64,000 nt of DNA from Cohnella herbarum. GTDB lineage: Bacteria > Bacillota > Bacilli > Paenibacillales > Paenibacillaceae. Every line of letters starts with the position of its first letter. Positions within the stretch are counted from its first letter, which is position 1. The position numbers were made by a program, and so were the translations under genes. The stretch is taken from assembly GCF_012849095.1 (NCBI RefSeq), contig NZ_CP051680.1, positions 5,941,001 to 6,005,000 of the forward strand. The letters run 5' to 3'. Below are positions 35,637 through 44,547 of this stretch, piece after piece. Below the pieces are notes generated by a model that did not search any database, was not told where the DNA came from, and saw only the letters and a program-made list of their open reading frames with translations.

Positions 35637-37337
35637 TCACATCTCCCTAGGAGCTTTAATCCCCAGCAAGCCAAGCCCATCCTTCAACACGTTGGCAACC
35701 GCGGCGGCCAAGCTCAATTTGGATAGAACCTCGGTTTTGTCGGCATCGTCGGCGATGATTTTACCGGAATTGTAGAAACGGTTGAAGGCTTTGGCCAAGT
35801 CCAGAAGAAATCTGGCGACGGCGAACGGCTCATGATCGCGTAACGCTTCCTGCAATGCGGCATCGTATCTGGACAACGTCTTCAGGCACTCCCAAGCCGT
35901 TTCCGACGAGAGATGTGCACCGTTCACGAAATGCTCGCCTTGCAACACTTCATAATCGCCCTTCCTGAGCAAAGCGCATATACGCGCATGCGTGTACTGC
36001 AAGTAAGGACCCGTCTCCCCATCGAAGCTGACCGCTTCCTCCAGATTGAAGTCGACCGACAATTGACGATGGTGCTTCAAGTCTCCGAAAATAACCGCTC
36101 CGACGCCGACCGCTTCCGCGACCGTCTGTTTATCCGGAAGGTGCGGATTCTTCTCGTCGATAATGTCCAGCGCCCGCTGGACGGCTTCGTCGAGAACCTC
36201 TTCGAGGAATACGACCTTGCCTTTACGGGTGGACATCTTCTTGCCGTTAACGGTCATGAGCCCGAACGGCACATGACGGCATTGTTCCGCCCACGTATAG
36301 CCCATTTTGCCCAGAACGGAAAACACTTGTTGGAAATGCAACGTTTGCTCGGCTCCGACGACGTACAAAATGGAATCCGCTCCTAAAGCTTGTTTCCTGT
36401 ACATTGCGGTAGCGAGATCGCGTACGGCATAGATCGTCGAGCCGTCCTTCTTGAGGATGAGGCATGGAGGCAGCTCTTGCTCCTCCAAGCGAACGATCTG
36501 CGCTCCTTCGCTTTCCTCCAGCAGCGCTTTCTCCCGAAGCTCGCGAACGACGGCATCGATCTTGTCGTTGTAGAAGCTTTCGCCGGTGAAATGATCGAAG
36601 CTCACGCCCAAACGGTCATACACCTTATGAAATTCCTTCATGCTCTCGTCGACGAAATATTGCCAGAGGTCGCGGGTTTCCGGATCTCCTTGTTCCAGCC
36701 TCGCGAACGCTTCCCTTGCTTCATCCTCGAGCGCGGGCTCGCGTTCGACCTCCTCGTGAAACTTCACGTACAGCCTTAAGCTCTCTTTGATCGGCGCAAG
36801 CTCGAGCTCTACCCGGCTTCCCCATTTGCGATAGGCTACGATAAGCTTGCCGAACTGCGTTCCCCAATCCCCGAGATGATTCACGTTAATGACTTCGTGG
36901 CCCGTCGCCCGGTACAGGTTGACCAAAGCGTTGCCGATCATCGTCGAACGCAGGTGACCGATACCGAACGGCTTCGCGATATTTGGGGACGACATGTCGA
37001 TGAGCACGCGCTTGCCTTTTCCGATATCGGAATGTCCGTAACTCGTTTCCGAGGCGCTGGCGACAATGTCGCTTTTCCAATGGTCGGCTTGGAAGAATAG
37101 GTTCAAGTATCCTCCGACGGCCAATGCCCGCACGGCGCTTTGATCGGCGTTGATTCGTTCGGCGAATTGCTCCGCGATCTTCTGCGGGGCTAGGCGCATC
37201 GTTTTCGCAAAGGCGAAACAGGGCAAGGAAACGTCGCCCAGTTCCTTCTGCGGCGGATATTCGAGCTTGTCGAACAGCTCTCCGGCAGTTACGGCAACGT
37301 AAGGTGCCAATAAGCTTGACGCGATGTGCATGAGCAT
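35637..37337 (-). CDS. argS: Arginyl-tRNA synthetase, T-box-controlled second copy
   Basis: A 566-residue class I synthetase that charges tRNA-Arg. HIGH-type motif in FGIGHLRSTMIG, KMSKS-type motif in KKMSTRKGK, NHLGDWGTQFGKLI typical of arginyl enzymes, and an anticodon-binding C-terminal DALR domain ending near GLLGIKAP. AAGGAGG 9 bases before the ATG at 37337 (MLMHIASS) sets the start; the frame upstream is leader. It differs clearly from the argS at 38221 and carries an Arg T-box, so it is made when uncharged tRNA-Arg builds up. It may be a back-up or inhibitor-resistant enzyme (inference). Confidence 0.95.
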   Translation of the reverse strand: MLMHIASSLLAPYVAVTAGELFDKLEYPPQKELGDVSLPCFAFAKTMRLAPQKIAEQFAERINADQSAVRALAVGGYLNLFFQADHWKSDIVASASETSYGHSDIGKGKRVLIDMSSPNIAKPFGIGHLRSTMIGNALVNLYRATGHEVINVNHLGDWGTQFGKLIVAYRKWGSRVELELAPIKESLRLYVKFHEEVEREPALEDEAREAFARLEQGDPETRDLWQYFVDESMKEFHKVYDRLGVSFDHFTGESFYNDKIDAVVRELREKALLEESEGAQIVRLEEQELPPCLILKKDGSTIYAVRDLATAMYRKQALGADSILYVVGAEQTLHFQQVFSVLGKMGYTWAEQCRHVPFGLMTVNGKKMSTRKGKVVFLEEVLDEAVQRALDIIDEKNPHLPDKQTVAEAVGVGAVIFGDLKHHRQLSVDFNLEEAVSFDGETGPYLQYTHARICALLRKGDYEVLQGEHFVNGAHLSSETAWECLKTLSRYDAALQEALRDHEPFAVARFLLDLAKAFNRFYNSGKIIADDADKTEVLSKLSLAAAVANVLKDGLGLLGIKAPREM

Positions 37338-37415
37338 GATTGAAATCCTCCTTGAAAAATGACTGGATTGGGACGTGCTGGGACAAGGGGGCGAGCGAAT
37401 TTCGGCGAAAAATAC

Positions 37416-37650
37416 AAAAAACCCCGTCTCGTAAGAGACGGAGGTCGTTTCCGCGGTACCACTCTTTTGGCATTCCCGTAAGGAATCCACTCATAAGGTT
37501 AACGGCATGCAGCCGGATTTCCCTAATACGCGATCGATTTCAGGAAATCAACTCCCGAGTGCGGTTCTCTCGCCCTCCTGTGCCGGCTTGCACCAACCCG
37601 GCTCGCTGCGTGACAGGGACAGACGCGATACTCTCTCGTTCATCGTCTTT
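37416..37650 (-). promoter_or_regulatory. T-box riboswitch, Arg specifier CGC
   Basis: The minus-strand leader has all T-box parts. Stem I carries GAGAGAGTA and GGTTGGTGCAAGCC. The specifier region AGAGAAC is followed by CGC (37563-37561), an Arg codon. The T-box sequence is AGAGTGGTACCGCGG (37476-37462). The terminator CCGTCTC-TTAC-GAGACGG is followed by six Ts (37421-37416). Uncharged tRNA-Arg would pair at both sites and let argS be transcribed. Confidence 0.95.
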
Positions 37651-37664
37651 TTTTATTATATTTC

Positions 37665-37694
37665 ATTATAGCCATTTCCAACGGGCAGGCACAA
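37665..37694 (-). promoter_or_regulatory. Promoter of the T-box argS transcript
   Basis: On the minus strand TTGTGC (37694-37689), 18 bases, then TATAAT (37670-37665), placed just before the T-box leader. Confidence 0.55.
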
Positions 37695-37801
37695 GGGTGA
37701 AATAGAAAGATTTCCGGGCGAACCTCAATCATTGTATTTGAATTGATCAATCGATCTGTATATAGTAATAACAAGAGTAAAGGGAACTGGGAGAGGGACT
37801 T

Positions 37802-38224
37802 ATGCCGGACAAAAGGAGCGTAATCGTCGATTTCCGCAGCCGGCAAGACGGCGATGTTCGACAGCTTACCTTGCATGGGGAGCTGTACCGGCTGCAATCC
37901 GGGTGGACGCTCGTCTATCGGGAACCGCCCGACGAGAACGGAAACGAGACGACGAATACGCTGTTCGTCCACGCGGACGAATTGCGGCTCAGAAGAAGAG
38001 GATCGATCTTCTTCGAGATGAGTTTCCGCGAAGGGGTCTCGCTTCCGGGCAAGATGGAAACCCCTTACGGACCTCATGACGTACAAGCTCTAACGTCTCT
38101 ACTAGACATCGGGCTGACGGAATCCGGAGGCGGCGTCGAGTGGAAATACGATTTGCTTATGCAAGATCAAACGGTCGGAAGCTTTCATATCCGGCTCGAT
38201 ATTCGGGAGGAACACGTAGGATGA
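37802..38224 (+). CDS. ywiB: YwiB family protein (DUF1934)
   Basis: A 140-residue predicted beta-barrel of the DUF1934/YwiB family. Recognisable segments are [34 protein letters not shown] and [19 protein letters not shown]. Function unknown; the fold is calycin-like in solved relatives as I recall. GGGAGAGGG precedes the ATG. Its stop overlaps the start of argS by four bases (ATGA), and the ywiB-argS pair is conserved in Bacillus, so the two are translationally coupled. Confidence 0.87.
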   Translation: MPDKRSVIVDFRSRQDGDVRQLTLHGELYRLQSGWTLVYREPPDENGNETTNTLFVHADELRLRRRGSIFFEMSFREGVSLPGKMETPYGPHDVQALTSLLDIGLTESGGGVEWKYDLLMQDQTVGSFHIRLDIREEHVG

Positions 38225-39897
38225 ACGTATTGGAACAATTGCAAGTATCCGTGAAGGAGGCGCTTGCGGAAGCGGTATTGGAAGCGGGTCTCGTAGCGAC
38301 CAAGGACGAGCTGCCGACGATCGCGTTGGAAGTGCCTAAAGACAAGACGCATGGCGACCTGGCGACGAACCTGGCCATGCAGCTGACGAAGATCGCGAAG
38401 AAAAATCCTAGGCAGATCGCGGAAGCGATCATCGAGAAGCTGGGCACCGGCCGCGCTTCTATTCAACTAGCAGAGATCGCGGGGCCGGGATTCATCAATT
38501 TCAGGCTGGACAAGAGTTACCTGCATCCGATCGTAGGCGAAGTGCTTACGCAGGGCAGCCGATACGGCGAAGTGAATGCCGGACAAGGCAAAAGAGTGCA
38601 GGTCGAGTTCGTTAGCGCGAATCCGACGGGCAGCCTCCACTTGGGCCATGCCCGGGGAGCGGCGGTCGGCGATGCGCTATGCAATGTACTATCGGCCGCA
38701 GGATACGAAGTGACGCGAGAGTATTATATTAACGATGCCGGCAATCAGGTGAATAATCTGGCTCGCTCTATCGAGGCTCGGTATCGCCAAGCGCTGGGTC
38801 AGGCGGCCGAGATGCCGGAAGACGGTTATCACGGCGAAGACATCGTCGGATTCGCCAAGGAATTGGCGGAGCAAGAGGGCGACCGTTTGCTCTCCCTCGG
38901 CGACGAAGAACGTTTCGATTTTTTCCGTACGTACGGACTCGACAAGGAGTTAGCCAAAATCAAACGGGATCTGGCGCGCTTCGGCGTTCTGTTCGATGAA
39001 TGGTATAGCGAAACGTCCTTGTACGAGAACGACAAAGTGACCGAAGTACTCGCGGCGCTCCGGGCTCAAGGTCACGTATACGAGGAAGAAGGGGCAGTCT
39101 GGCTCTCCTCGACTACGTTCGGGGACGACAAGAACAGAGTACTCGTTAAGAACGACGGCAGTTATACGTATTTGACGCCGGATGCGGCTTACCATATGGA
39201 TAAGTACAAACGCGGGTTCGATCAAATGATCAATATTTGGGGAGCCGATCATCACGGCTACATTCCTCGGATGAAAGCGGCGATGGCCGCGTTGGGCAAC
39301 GATCCCGAGAAGTTGACGGTACTGATCGCCCAGATGGTCAGCTTGTTCCAGAACGGCGAGAAAGTGAAGATGTCCAAGCGTACCGGCAAGGCGGTTACGA
39401 TGGAAGATCTCATGGACGAAGTCGGCGTCGACGCCATTCGTTATTTCTTCACGATGCGCAGCATGGACTCTCATTTGGATTTCGACATGGATCTCGCGGT
39501 GTCGAAGTCGAACGAGAATCCCGTCTTTTACGTGCAATACGCCCATGCAAGGATTTGCAGCATTTTCCGTCAGGCGGAGGAGCAAGGCATCGCGATCCTG
39601 CCTTGGCAGGAAGCCGCGATCGGCAAGCTGAACACGGAGCAAGAGTTCGATCTGCTTAGGAAAATCGGAGAGTTTCCCGAAACGGTCGCCGAAGCGGCCC
39701 GGATCTACGCGCCTCATACGATGATTCGTTACGTGTACGAATTGGCCTCCCAATTCCATAGTTATTACAAAGCGGAGCGCGTCATTACGGAAGATGCCGA
39801 ACAGAGCCAAGCTCGTCTTCAGTTGCTGTCGGCTATCAAGATCACGATAGCTAACGCGCTTGCCCTAGTCGGAGTTTCGGCACCAGACAAAATGTAG
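38221..39897 (+). CDS. argS: Arginyl-tRNA synthetase, main copy
   Basis: A 558-residue class I synthetase of the usual Bacillus ArgS type. The N-terminal Add-1 domain recognising tRNA-Arg starts [18 protein letters not shown]; the HIGH motif is in [17 protein letters not shown], the KMSKS motif in [11 protein letters not shown], and a DALR anticodon domain lies at the C-terminus. GGGAGG 10 bases before the ATG at 38221 fixes the start, which overlaps the ywiB stop. No T-box precedes it. It stands divergent from the second, T-box-controlled argS only about 0.9 kb away. Confidence 0.97.
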   Translation: MNVLEQLQVSVKEALAEAVLEAGLVATKDELPTIALEVPKDKTHGDLATNLAMQLTKIAKKNPRQIAEAIIEKLGTGRASIQLAEIAGPGFINFRLDKSYLHPIVGEVLTQGSRYGEVNAGQGKRVQVEFVSANPTGSLHLGHARGAAVGDALCNVLSAAGYEVTREYYINDAGNQVNNLARSIEARYRQALGQAAEMPEDGYHGEDIVGFAKELAEQEGDRLLSLGDEERFDFFRTYGLDKELAKIKRDLARFGVLFDEWYSETSLYENDKVTEVLAALRAQGHVYEEEGAVWLSSTTFGDDKNRVLVKNDGSYTYLTPDAAYHMDKYKRGFDQMINIWGADHHGYIPRMKAAMAALGNDPEKLTVLIAQMVSLFQNGEKVKMSKRTGKAVTMEDLMDEVGVDAIRYFFTMRSMDSHLDFDMDLAVSKSNENPVFYVQYAHARICSIFRQAEEQGIAILPWQEAAIGKLNTEQEFDLLRKIGEFPETVAEAARIYAPHTMIRYVYELASQFHSYYKAERVITEDAEQSQARLQLLSAIKITIANALALVGVSAPDKM

Positions 39898-39934
39898 TTG
39901 TCAGCATTCGATCGCGAGGTTATGCCGGGACGCT

Positions 39935-41086
39935 TCAGAGAAACTCGGCTGCTTTAATCATACGCATGACGTTAAGCTCCCCGGCCATCCGGGGGGCTTT
40001 GCCGTGTTGCAACGGCTTGGCGGAATTTTTAATGACGGCTTTAATCTGCGCCGGCGTCAGTCCGGGTTTTACGGATAACAGCAAGGCGATCGCTCCGGTA
40101 ACGTGGGAAGTGGCCATCGAGGTGCCGCTCATCTCGCGATGCTTGCCTCTCAACCAGGCGGAGACGATTCGATCGCCCGGGGCGTAAATATCGATAAGCC
40201 CGCTGCGGTTGGTGAACTTGGCGATGCGGTTTGCTTGGTTGATCGCGCCCACGGCGATCGTTTGGTTGTATCGCGCCGGATAATCGATGTCTCCTATCCG
40301 GCCGTCGTTGCCCGAGGAAGCAACGATCAGCACGCCGGAACGGTAGGCGTTGTTAACGGCGTTCAGCAGCGACCTGCTTCTCGTTTTCATGCCGAAGCTC
40401 ATGTTGACGACGTCCATCTGATTGCGAACGCACCATTCGATGCCAAGGATAATATCCGATACGAATGCGGTGCCGTTATGGTCGAAAGCTTTGACGGGAT
40501 AGATCGTCGAACGCGGGGCGACGCCGATCATACCTTGAAGTTCGTTGGCGGCGGCGATCGTCCCCGAGATATGCGTGCCATGACCGTTATCGTCTTGAGG
40601 CAACGCCATTCGGTAAAGCAAGTTTATGCCTCGCTCCAAGGAGTGGCGCAAGTCCGGATGGCTGAAATCTACTCCCGTATCGATGACGCCCACTTTGACT
40701 CGGAATCCCGTAGTCCGGCCCCACGCCTGCGGGGCTTGAATATGTTTTACTCCCCAAGGAATGCCCTTATCGGTAACAAGGGCTCCCTTGGGGAGCGCTG
40801 CAACGCTCACGGGAACGTCTTCCTCCCAGATGACTTTCCCGGTCAGACACTTGGGGAAGGTATTGGAGTTATAAGCTTCCCAAGGGCAGGATACGGCTTG
40901 GATAAGATTTAGGTTACGTATAGGGCGAATTTTATCGGTTTGCGTGCGACGTTCATTCAGCTTCGACGTTAGCAGGAATTGCGCGTAATCGTCGGAATCG
41001 AAGAAACGGAGGATGCCCCGACGTCCAAGGTACTCAGCGGTGCAAGGGGGACTGCGGAGCCACTCCACGATTTCGCTTGCGTCCAA
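39935..41086 (-). CDS. Subtilisin-family (S8) serine peptidase without a signal peptide
   Basis: A 383-residue S8 peptidase with the complete triad: Asp136 in GVIDTGVDFSHPDL, His169 in NGHGTHISGT, Ser323 in GTSMATSHVTG, plus the oxyanion Asn260 in ASSGND. The N-terminal 110 residues are hydrophilic, have no signal peptide or membrane helix and contain a Cys pair (67, 80), so it may act in the cytoplasm or leave by another route. The start is a TTG at 41086, 8 bases after GGGAGGG. It faces argS and is transcribed alone. Confidence 0.9.
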   Translation of the reverse strand: MDASEIVEWLRSPPCTAEYLGRRGILRFFDSDDYAQFLLTSKLNERRTQTDKIRPIRNLNLIQAVSCPWEAYNSNTFPKCLTGKVIWEEDVPVSVAALPKGALVTDKGIPWGVKHIQAPQAWGRTTGFRVKVGVIDTGVDFSHPDLRHSLERGINLLYRMALPQDDNGHGTHISGTIAAANELQGMIGVAPRSTIYPVKAFDHNGTAFVSDIILGIEWCVRNQMDVVNMSFGMKTRSRSLLNAVNNAYRSGVLIVASSGNDGRIGDIDYPARYNQTIAVGAINQANRIAKFTNRSGLIDIYAPGDRIVSAWLRGKHREMSGTSMATSHVTGAIALLLSVKPGLTPAQIKAVIKNSAKPLQHGKAPRMAGELNVMRMIKAAEFL

Positions 41087-41336
41087 TGCGGCTTCCCTCC
41101 CGGACGAATGTGCAGACCATGCGGGGGATCAGGTTGGCCCGCCGTTCTGCCGTGTCCTCTACTGTATGAGCAGTCAACGATAAAAGCTTGGGAATGTGGC
41201 CTTTTTTGCGAGGAAATAGGCGGCGTTCCGTGTCATTTCCGTGCTTCCGACATACGATGAATGGAGAGTTTCCCGGTGAGACTCTTGGTCATGCCGGTTC
41301 CTCCGCCCGCGGAGCGGCCGGGAAGGGATACAGTCG

Positions 41337-41380
41337 AAAAGCGAAGGTGTCGTCCATTGGGGACGCGCCTTCGCTTTTTC
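41337..41380. terminator. Hairpin terminator upstream of the ROK regulator
   Basis: AAAAGCGAAGG (41337-41347) pairs with CCTTCGCTTTT plus a further T. Both strands end in T-runs. No plus-strand gene upstream is evident; the rest of 41087-41336 holds nothing I can support. Confidence 0.7.
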
Positions 41381-41382
41381 GT

Positions 41383-41412
41383 TTGACCTCTATGACTTCC
41401 CGATCGTAAAAT
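41383..41412 (+). promoter_or_regulatory. Promoter of the ROK regulator gene
   Basis: TTGACC (41383-41388), 18 bases, TAAAAT (41407-41412). A putative ROK operator follows at once. Confidence 0.6.
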
Positions 41413-41435
41413 AGTTTGTATGAGGAACAAACAAA
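41412..41435. promoter_or_regulatory. Putative ROK operator 1
   Basis: TAGTTTGT (41412-41419) and ACAAACAAA (41427-41435) are inverted arms directly downstream of the -10. The same arm sequence recurs at operator 2 (42771-42800), in the same position relative to a promoter. Confidence 0.55.
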
Positions 41436-41495
41436 TCGCACAAATGGACTAGCCGCTTCGATAGCGCCTATCCAAAAACTAAGGAGATCGGGATC

Positions 41496-42617
41496 ATGCA
41501 AAAGGGAAGCATGGAGTTTCTGAAAAAAATAAACCGCGATCTCGTTCTCGATTCCATTCGCGCCGATAAGTCGGTCAGCCGCGCTAAGTTGGCTAAGAAA
41601 CTGGGTTTAAGTCGTTCAACCGTTTCGCTTATCGTGGACGAATTGATCGCCAAGAAGTTCGTTGTCGAAACCGGGTTCGGTTCATCGACCAAAGAAGGCG
41701 GGAGAAGGGGAATCGAGCTAAGCTTCAATTCGCGGTCTGCCTTCGGAGTCGGCGTCGAACTGCTCGAGCAGGGACTGCTGGTCTGCATTACGGATCTGGA
41801 CGGGAATATCGTTCTGAAGAAACAAATCGTATCGGACAAGGATTACGGCTCGATGGCGAGTTGCATCCATGAAAGTTTGCGCGAAGCGTCGGTCGAGGCG
41901 GATAAGGTCATTGCCGTAGGCTTCTGCGTGCCTGGGCTAGCGAACAGCAAAGAAGGAGTTATCGTGGATGCGCCTTTACTAGGTTGGAAAAACGTAAATT
42001 TCGTCGCAGAGATGATGCCTTATCTAAATAAGCCGATCTACATCAACAACGATGTCAACTGTTCCGCGTTGGGAGAACGGTGGGTCGGCGGAGCTAAAGA
42101 TATGGACGATTTCGTTTATATCTATATCGGGTCCGGCGTAGGCAGCGCGATTATTGCGAATGGGAGCTTGGTTCACGGCAAGGACTATATGGCGGGAGAA
42201 ATCGCTTATTTAATATTCGATGAAGATGCGTTGCAGCATCAAATAAACGTGATCGGCGAATTCGGCGTGTTCGAGAAGAAGACGTCGGTCCGGTCGCTCG
42301 CGTCTTCCCGAAGCTCGGTCGGGGAAGTGTTTCTCGGTTACGAACGGGGCAACGAGCAAAGCGTCTTCGTCGTCAACCGGTTCGTCACCCACTTGTCCGC
42401 CGGGATCGCCAACATGGTCAGTTTGCTGAATCCCGAGAAAGTCATCATCGGCGGGGAGATTTCGGAGTTTATCCCGATTTTCTTAGACGATATTCAGAAG
42501 AGAGTATCCGGTATTACACCCATTCAAACGGATATCGAAGCGGCATGTATCGGCGAAGAAGCGGGTGTTCTAGGGGTCATAGCTTACGCTTTCGACCAGG
42601 AACAGAATAAAATATAA
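41496..42617 (+). CDS. ROK-family transcriptional repressor (NagC/XylR type)
   Basis: A 373-residue regulator. A MarR-like winged helix at the N-terminus (SRAKLAKKLGLSRSTVSLIV, residues about 27-46) precedes a ROK sugar-binding domain. The ATP-binding DxGGT motif of kinases is replaced by VGVELLEQGL, so it should bind but not phosphorylate a sugar. The common ROK zinc motif CxCGxxGCxE is absent. The ROK domain is closely similar to the kinase encoded next but one region downstream (shared DVNCSALGERWVGGAK-type stretch). It probably represses itself and the following operon through the two matching operators. Confidence 0.88.
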   Translation: MQKGSMEFLKKINRDLVLDSIRADKSVSRAKLAKKLGLSRSTVSLIVDELIAKKFVVETGFGSSTKEGGRRGIELSFNSRSAFGVGVELLEQGLLVCITDLDGNIVLKKQIVSDKDYGSMASCIHESLREASVEADKVIAVGFCVPGLANSKEGVIVDAPLLGWKNVNFVAEMMPYLNKPIYINNDVNCSALGERWVGGAKDMDDFVYIYIGSGVGSAIIANGSLVHGKDYMAGEIAYLIFDEDALQHQINVIGEFGVFEKKTSVRSLASSRSSVGEVFLGYERGNEQSVFVVNRFVTHLSAGIANMVSLLNPEKVIIGGEISEFIPIFLDDIQKRVSGITPIQTDIEAACIGEEAGVLGVIAYAFDQEQNKI

Positions 42618-42676
42618 AATTTCTCGGGTAGCTGCGTATAGCAGCGTGAAATCATAGCTAAAGGTAAGACTCACCC

Positions 42677-42692
42677 TCCCCCTATTGGGGGA
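42677..42692. terminator. Small GC hairpin after the ROK regulator
   Basis: TCCCCC, loop TATT, GGGGGA, then TTTGGG. The T-tract is poor, so termination would be weak. Confidence 0.35.
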
Positions 42693-42720
42693 TTTGGGTT
42701 GGTTATCGGGAACGCCAAAA

Positions 42721-42734
42721 TGAAAGCATTTTCA
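42721..42734 (+). promoter_or_regulatory. cre-like site next to the ROK kinase promoter
   Basis: TGAAAGCATTTTCA matches the cre consensus except that the central CG is CA. It ends two bases before the -35. Confidence 0.4.
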
Positions 42735-42736
42735 TG

Positions 42737-42766
42737 TTGACAGTCGTCGATGGATGAGGCTATACT
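42737..42766 (+). promoter_or_regulatory. Promoter of the ROK kinase operon
   Basis: Perfect -35 TTGACA (42737-42742), 18 bases, then TATACT (42761-42766). It drives kinase, nagB, GH4, transporter and oxidoreductase genes. Confidence 0.75.
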
Positions 42767-42770
42767 TTCC

Positions 42771-42800
42771 TTAGTTAGTACGGACGTCGTACAAACAAAC
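42771..42800. promoter_or_regulatory. Putative ROK operator 2
   Basis: TTAGTTAGTACG (42771-42782) and CGTACAAACAAAC are inverted arms around GACGT, four bases after the -10. The arm ACAAACAAA is shared with operator 1. Confidence 0.6.
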
Positions 42801-42858
42801 CGAGTCAGAGAGGTGCGCGGTTAGAAATTGAAGTGGATTGTGAACTGAGGGTGAATCA

Positions 42859-43794
42859 ATGAATCTGCAATCAACGAAATCTTTATCGGCCGCGGAACCC
42901 CAGTACGGGGTTGGGGTCGACATAGGCGGCACCAAGATAATGATTCATATTGCGAACGTCGCCGGGGAAATCGCGTACAAGCGCAAAGTGTGTACGACCG
43001 GCAAGCCGGAAGAAATACACGGCATCATCAGGGAAACGTTGGAATCGGCCTCCATCCCTATCGAGCAGGTAGCGGCTTTCGGTTTCGGAGTCCCTGGCAT
43101 TACGGATACCCGGCAAGGGATCGTGATCGAAGCCCCGGCACTTCAGTGGGCGAATATGCCTATCGGAGAGAAGATGAGTCAATATTTCAACAAGCCGGTT
43201 TTCGTCGATAACGACGTGAATTGCGCGGCATTGGGAGAACGATGGCTGGGAACCGCGCGGAAATTGGAGGATTTCGTGTTTCTGGCTCTAGGAACCGGGG
43301 TCGGAAGCGCGATCTTCGCGAATGGTTCCTTAGTATACGGCAGCGATTACATGGCTGGGGAAATCGCGTACATGGTCCTTGACGATGACGTGCTCAATCG
43401 CGACTCGAACGCTTTCGGCCAATTCGGCCTCTACGAGAAACGGATTTCCGGAACTTCATTATCGAGTCACGGTTATGCATCCGACGAATTGTTCGTCAAG
43501 TATGCGGCCGGGGATCCATTGGCGCAGAAGATCGTCCGCCAATTCGTGTCGAATTTGGCTATCGGCATTTCCAACGTCGTAAGCCTGCTGAATCCGCAGA
43601 AGGTCATTATTGGAGGGGGAGTATCGCAGTCGTTATCCGATCTTCTGGAGCAAGTGCGAACGACGGTTTCCAAGCTGACGCCCGTTCCCGTCGCGATCGA
43701 GCTGTCCTCCTTGGGAGAGCATTCGGGGGCGGTCGGAGCCGCGGCCATGGCGTTGGGAAGAATAGGCCGGTTGGAAGGAGATGTGCCGATATGA
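42859..43794 (+). CDS. ROK-family sugar kinase
   Basis: A 311-residue kinase with the ATP motif VGVDIGGTKIMIHI and the catalytic Asp in FVDNDVNCAALGERW. It lacks the CxCGxxGCxE zinc motif found in most ROK glucokinases and N-acetylmannosamine kinases, as does the regulator upstream; the two probably arose by duplication. Substrate: a hexose or amino sugar, by context with NagB and GH4. Its stop overlaps the nagB start (ATGA). There is no good ribosome site; GAGGGTGA lies just before the ATG. Confidence 0.85.
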   Translation: MNLQSTKSLSAAEPQYGVGVDIGGTKIMIHIANVAGEIAYKRKVCTTGKPEEIHGIIRETLESASIPIEQVAAFGFGVPGITDTRQGIVIEAPALQWANMPIGEKMSQYFNKPVFVDNDVNCAALGERWLGTARKLEDFVFLALGTGVGSAIFANGSLVYGSDYMAGEIAYMVLDDDVLNRDSNAFGQFGLYEKRISGTSLSSHGYASDELFVKYAAGDPLAQKIVRQFVSNLAIGISNVVSLLNPQKVIIGGGVSQSLSDLLEQVRTTVSKLTPVPVAIELSSLGEHSGAVGAAAMALGRIGRLEGDVPI

Positions 43795-44543
43795 ATATTC
43801 ACGTTTACCCCAATGACCTTGAAGCGTCCGCCAAAGCGGCGGGATTGATTATCGAACAGGTGCGGAATAAACCCGATTCGTTGTTCTCTCTCGCGGCCGG
43901 GTCGACGCCGCTGAAGACATTCTCGCTGCTTGTCGAGGCCGTTCGGCAGGGTAAGGCGGATTTCGATCAATGCCGATTCGCGAGCTTGGATGAATGGGTC
44001 GGCTTGGACGGATCGGTTCAAGGCAGCTGCAGGCAGACGATGAACGACCACTTTTTTCGCTTGGTTGGCATACTTGATAAAAACATTCGATTTTTCGATG
44101 GGAAGAGCGAGGATCTGACTCGGGAGTGCGCCGATATGGATTCGTTCATAGAAGGGAATGGCCGGATTGACATGCTGCTGCTCGGAATCGGCTTGAACGG
44201 TCACCTGGGCTTCAATGAACCGGGCGTAAATCCGGATCTATATTCCCACGTAACGGAGCTCGATCCGATTACGAAGCAAGTATCGGTTAAATATTTCGAT
44301 CCGCCTCAAGCGGTCGCGTCGGGAATCACGTTAGGATTGCGGCATGTCATGGAGGCGCGAACGGTCATTCTGCTTGCTAGCGGCTCGCATAAAGCCGAGA
44401 TCGTTCGATCGGCGTTTCATGATCAAGGAAGCCCGACCGAGAGAATCCCGGCAAGCTTGCTCCGTGAGCACCCGAATTTTCATTTATGCCTGGATCAATC
44501 GGCAGCCGAACAATTAATTACAACGAACGCGAAGGGAGATTAA
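43791..44543 (+). CDS. nagB: Glucosamine-6-phosphate deaminase-like protein (NagB family)
   Basis: A 250-residue member of the NagB/6-phosphogluconolactonase superfamily. Motifs SLAAGSTPLKTF, ASLDEWVGL with the catalytic Asp, and LLGIGLNGHLGFNEPG with the catalytic His, all typical of glucosamine-6-phosphate deaminases (glucosamine 6-phosphate to fructose 6-phosphate plus ammonia). AAGGAG lies within the kinase end, giving a four-base overlap. Next to a ROK kinase it would take a phosphorylated amino sugar into glycolysis. A divergent deaminase acting on another amino sugar is possible. Confidence 0.86.
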   Translation: MNIHVYPNDLEASAKAAGLIIEQVRNKPDSLFSLAAGSTPLKTFSLLVEAVRQGKADFDQCRFASLDEWVGLDGSVQGSCRQTMNDHFFRLVGILDKNIRFFDGKSEDLTRECADMDSFIEGNGRIDMLLLGIGLNGHLGFNEPGVNPDLYSHVTELDPITKQVSVKYFDPPQAVASGITLGLRHVMEARTVILLASGSHKAEIVRSAFHDQGSPTERIPASLLREHPNFHLCLDQSAAEQLITTNAKGD

Positions 44544-44547
44544 TAGA

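Noticed and set aside
37340-37490. N-terminal extension of the T-box argS
   Set aside because: It is leader sequence including the T-box terminator; AAGGAGG and homology place the start at 37337.
38950-39810. 286-codon minus-strand frame inside argS
   Set aside because: Antisense of a clear synthetase gene, with no start signal.
41233-41292. 19-codon minus-strand frame with GGAGG 7 bases before the ATG
   Set aside because: Good ribosome site but too short, no promoter seen and no recognisable product; a chance match is likely.
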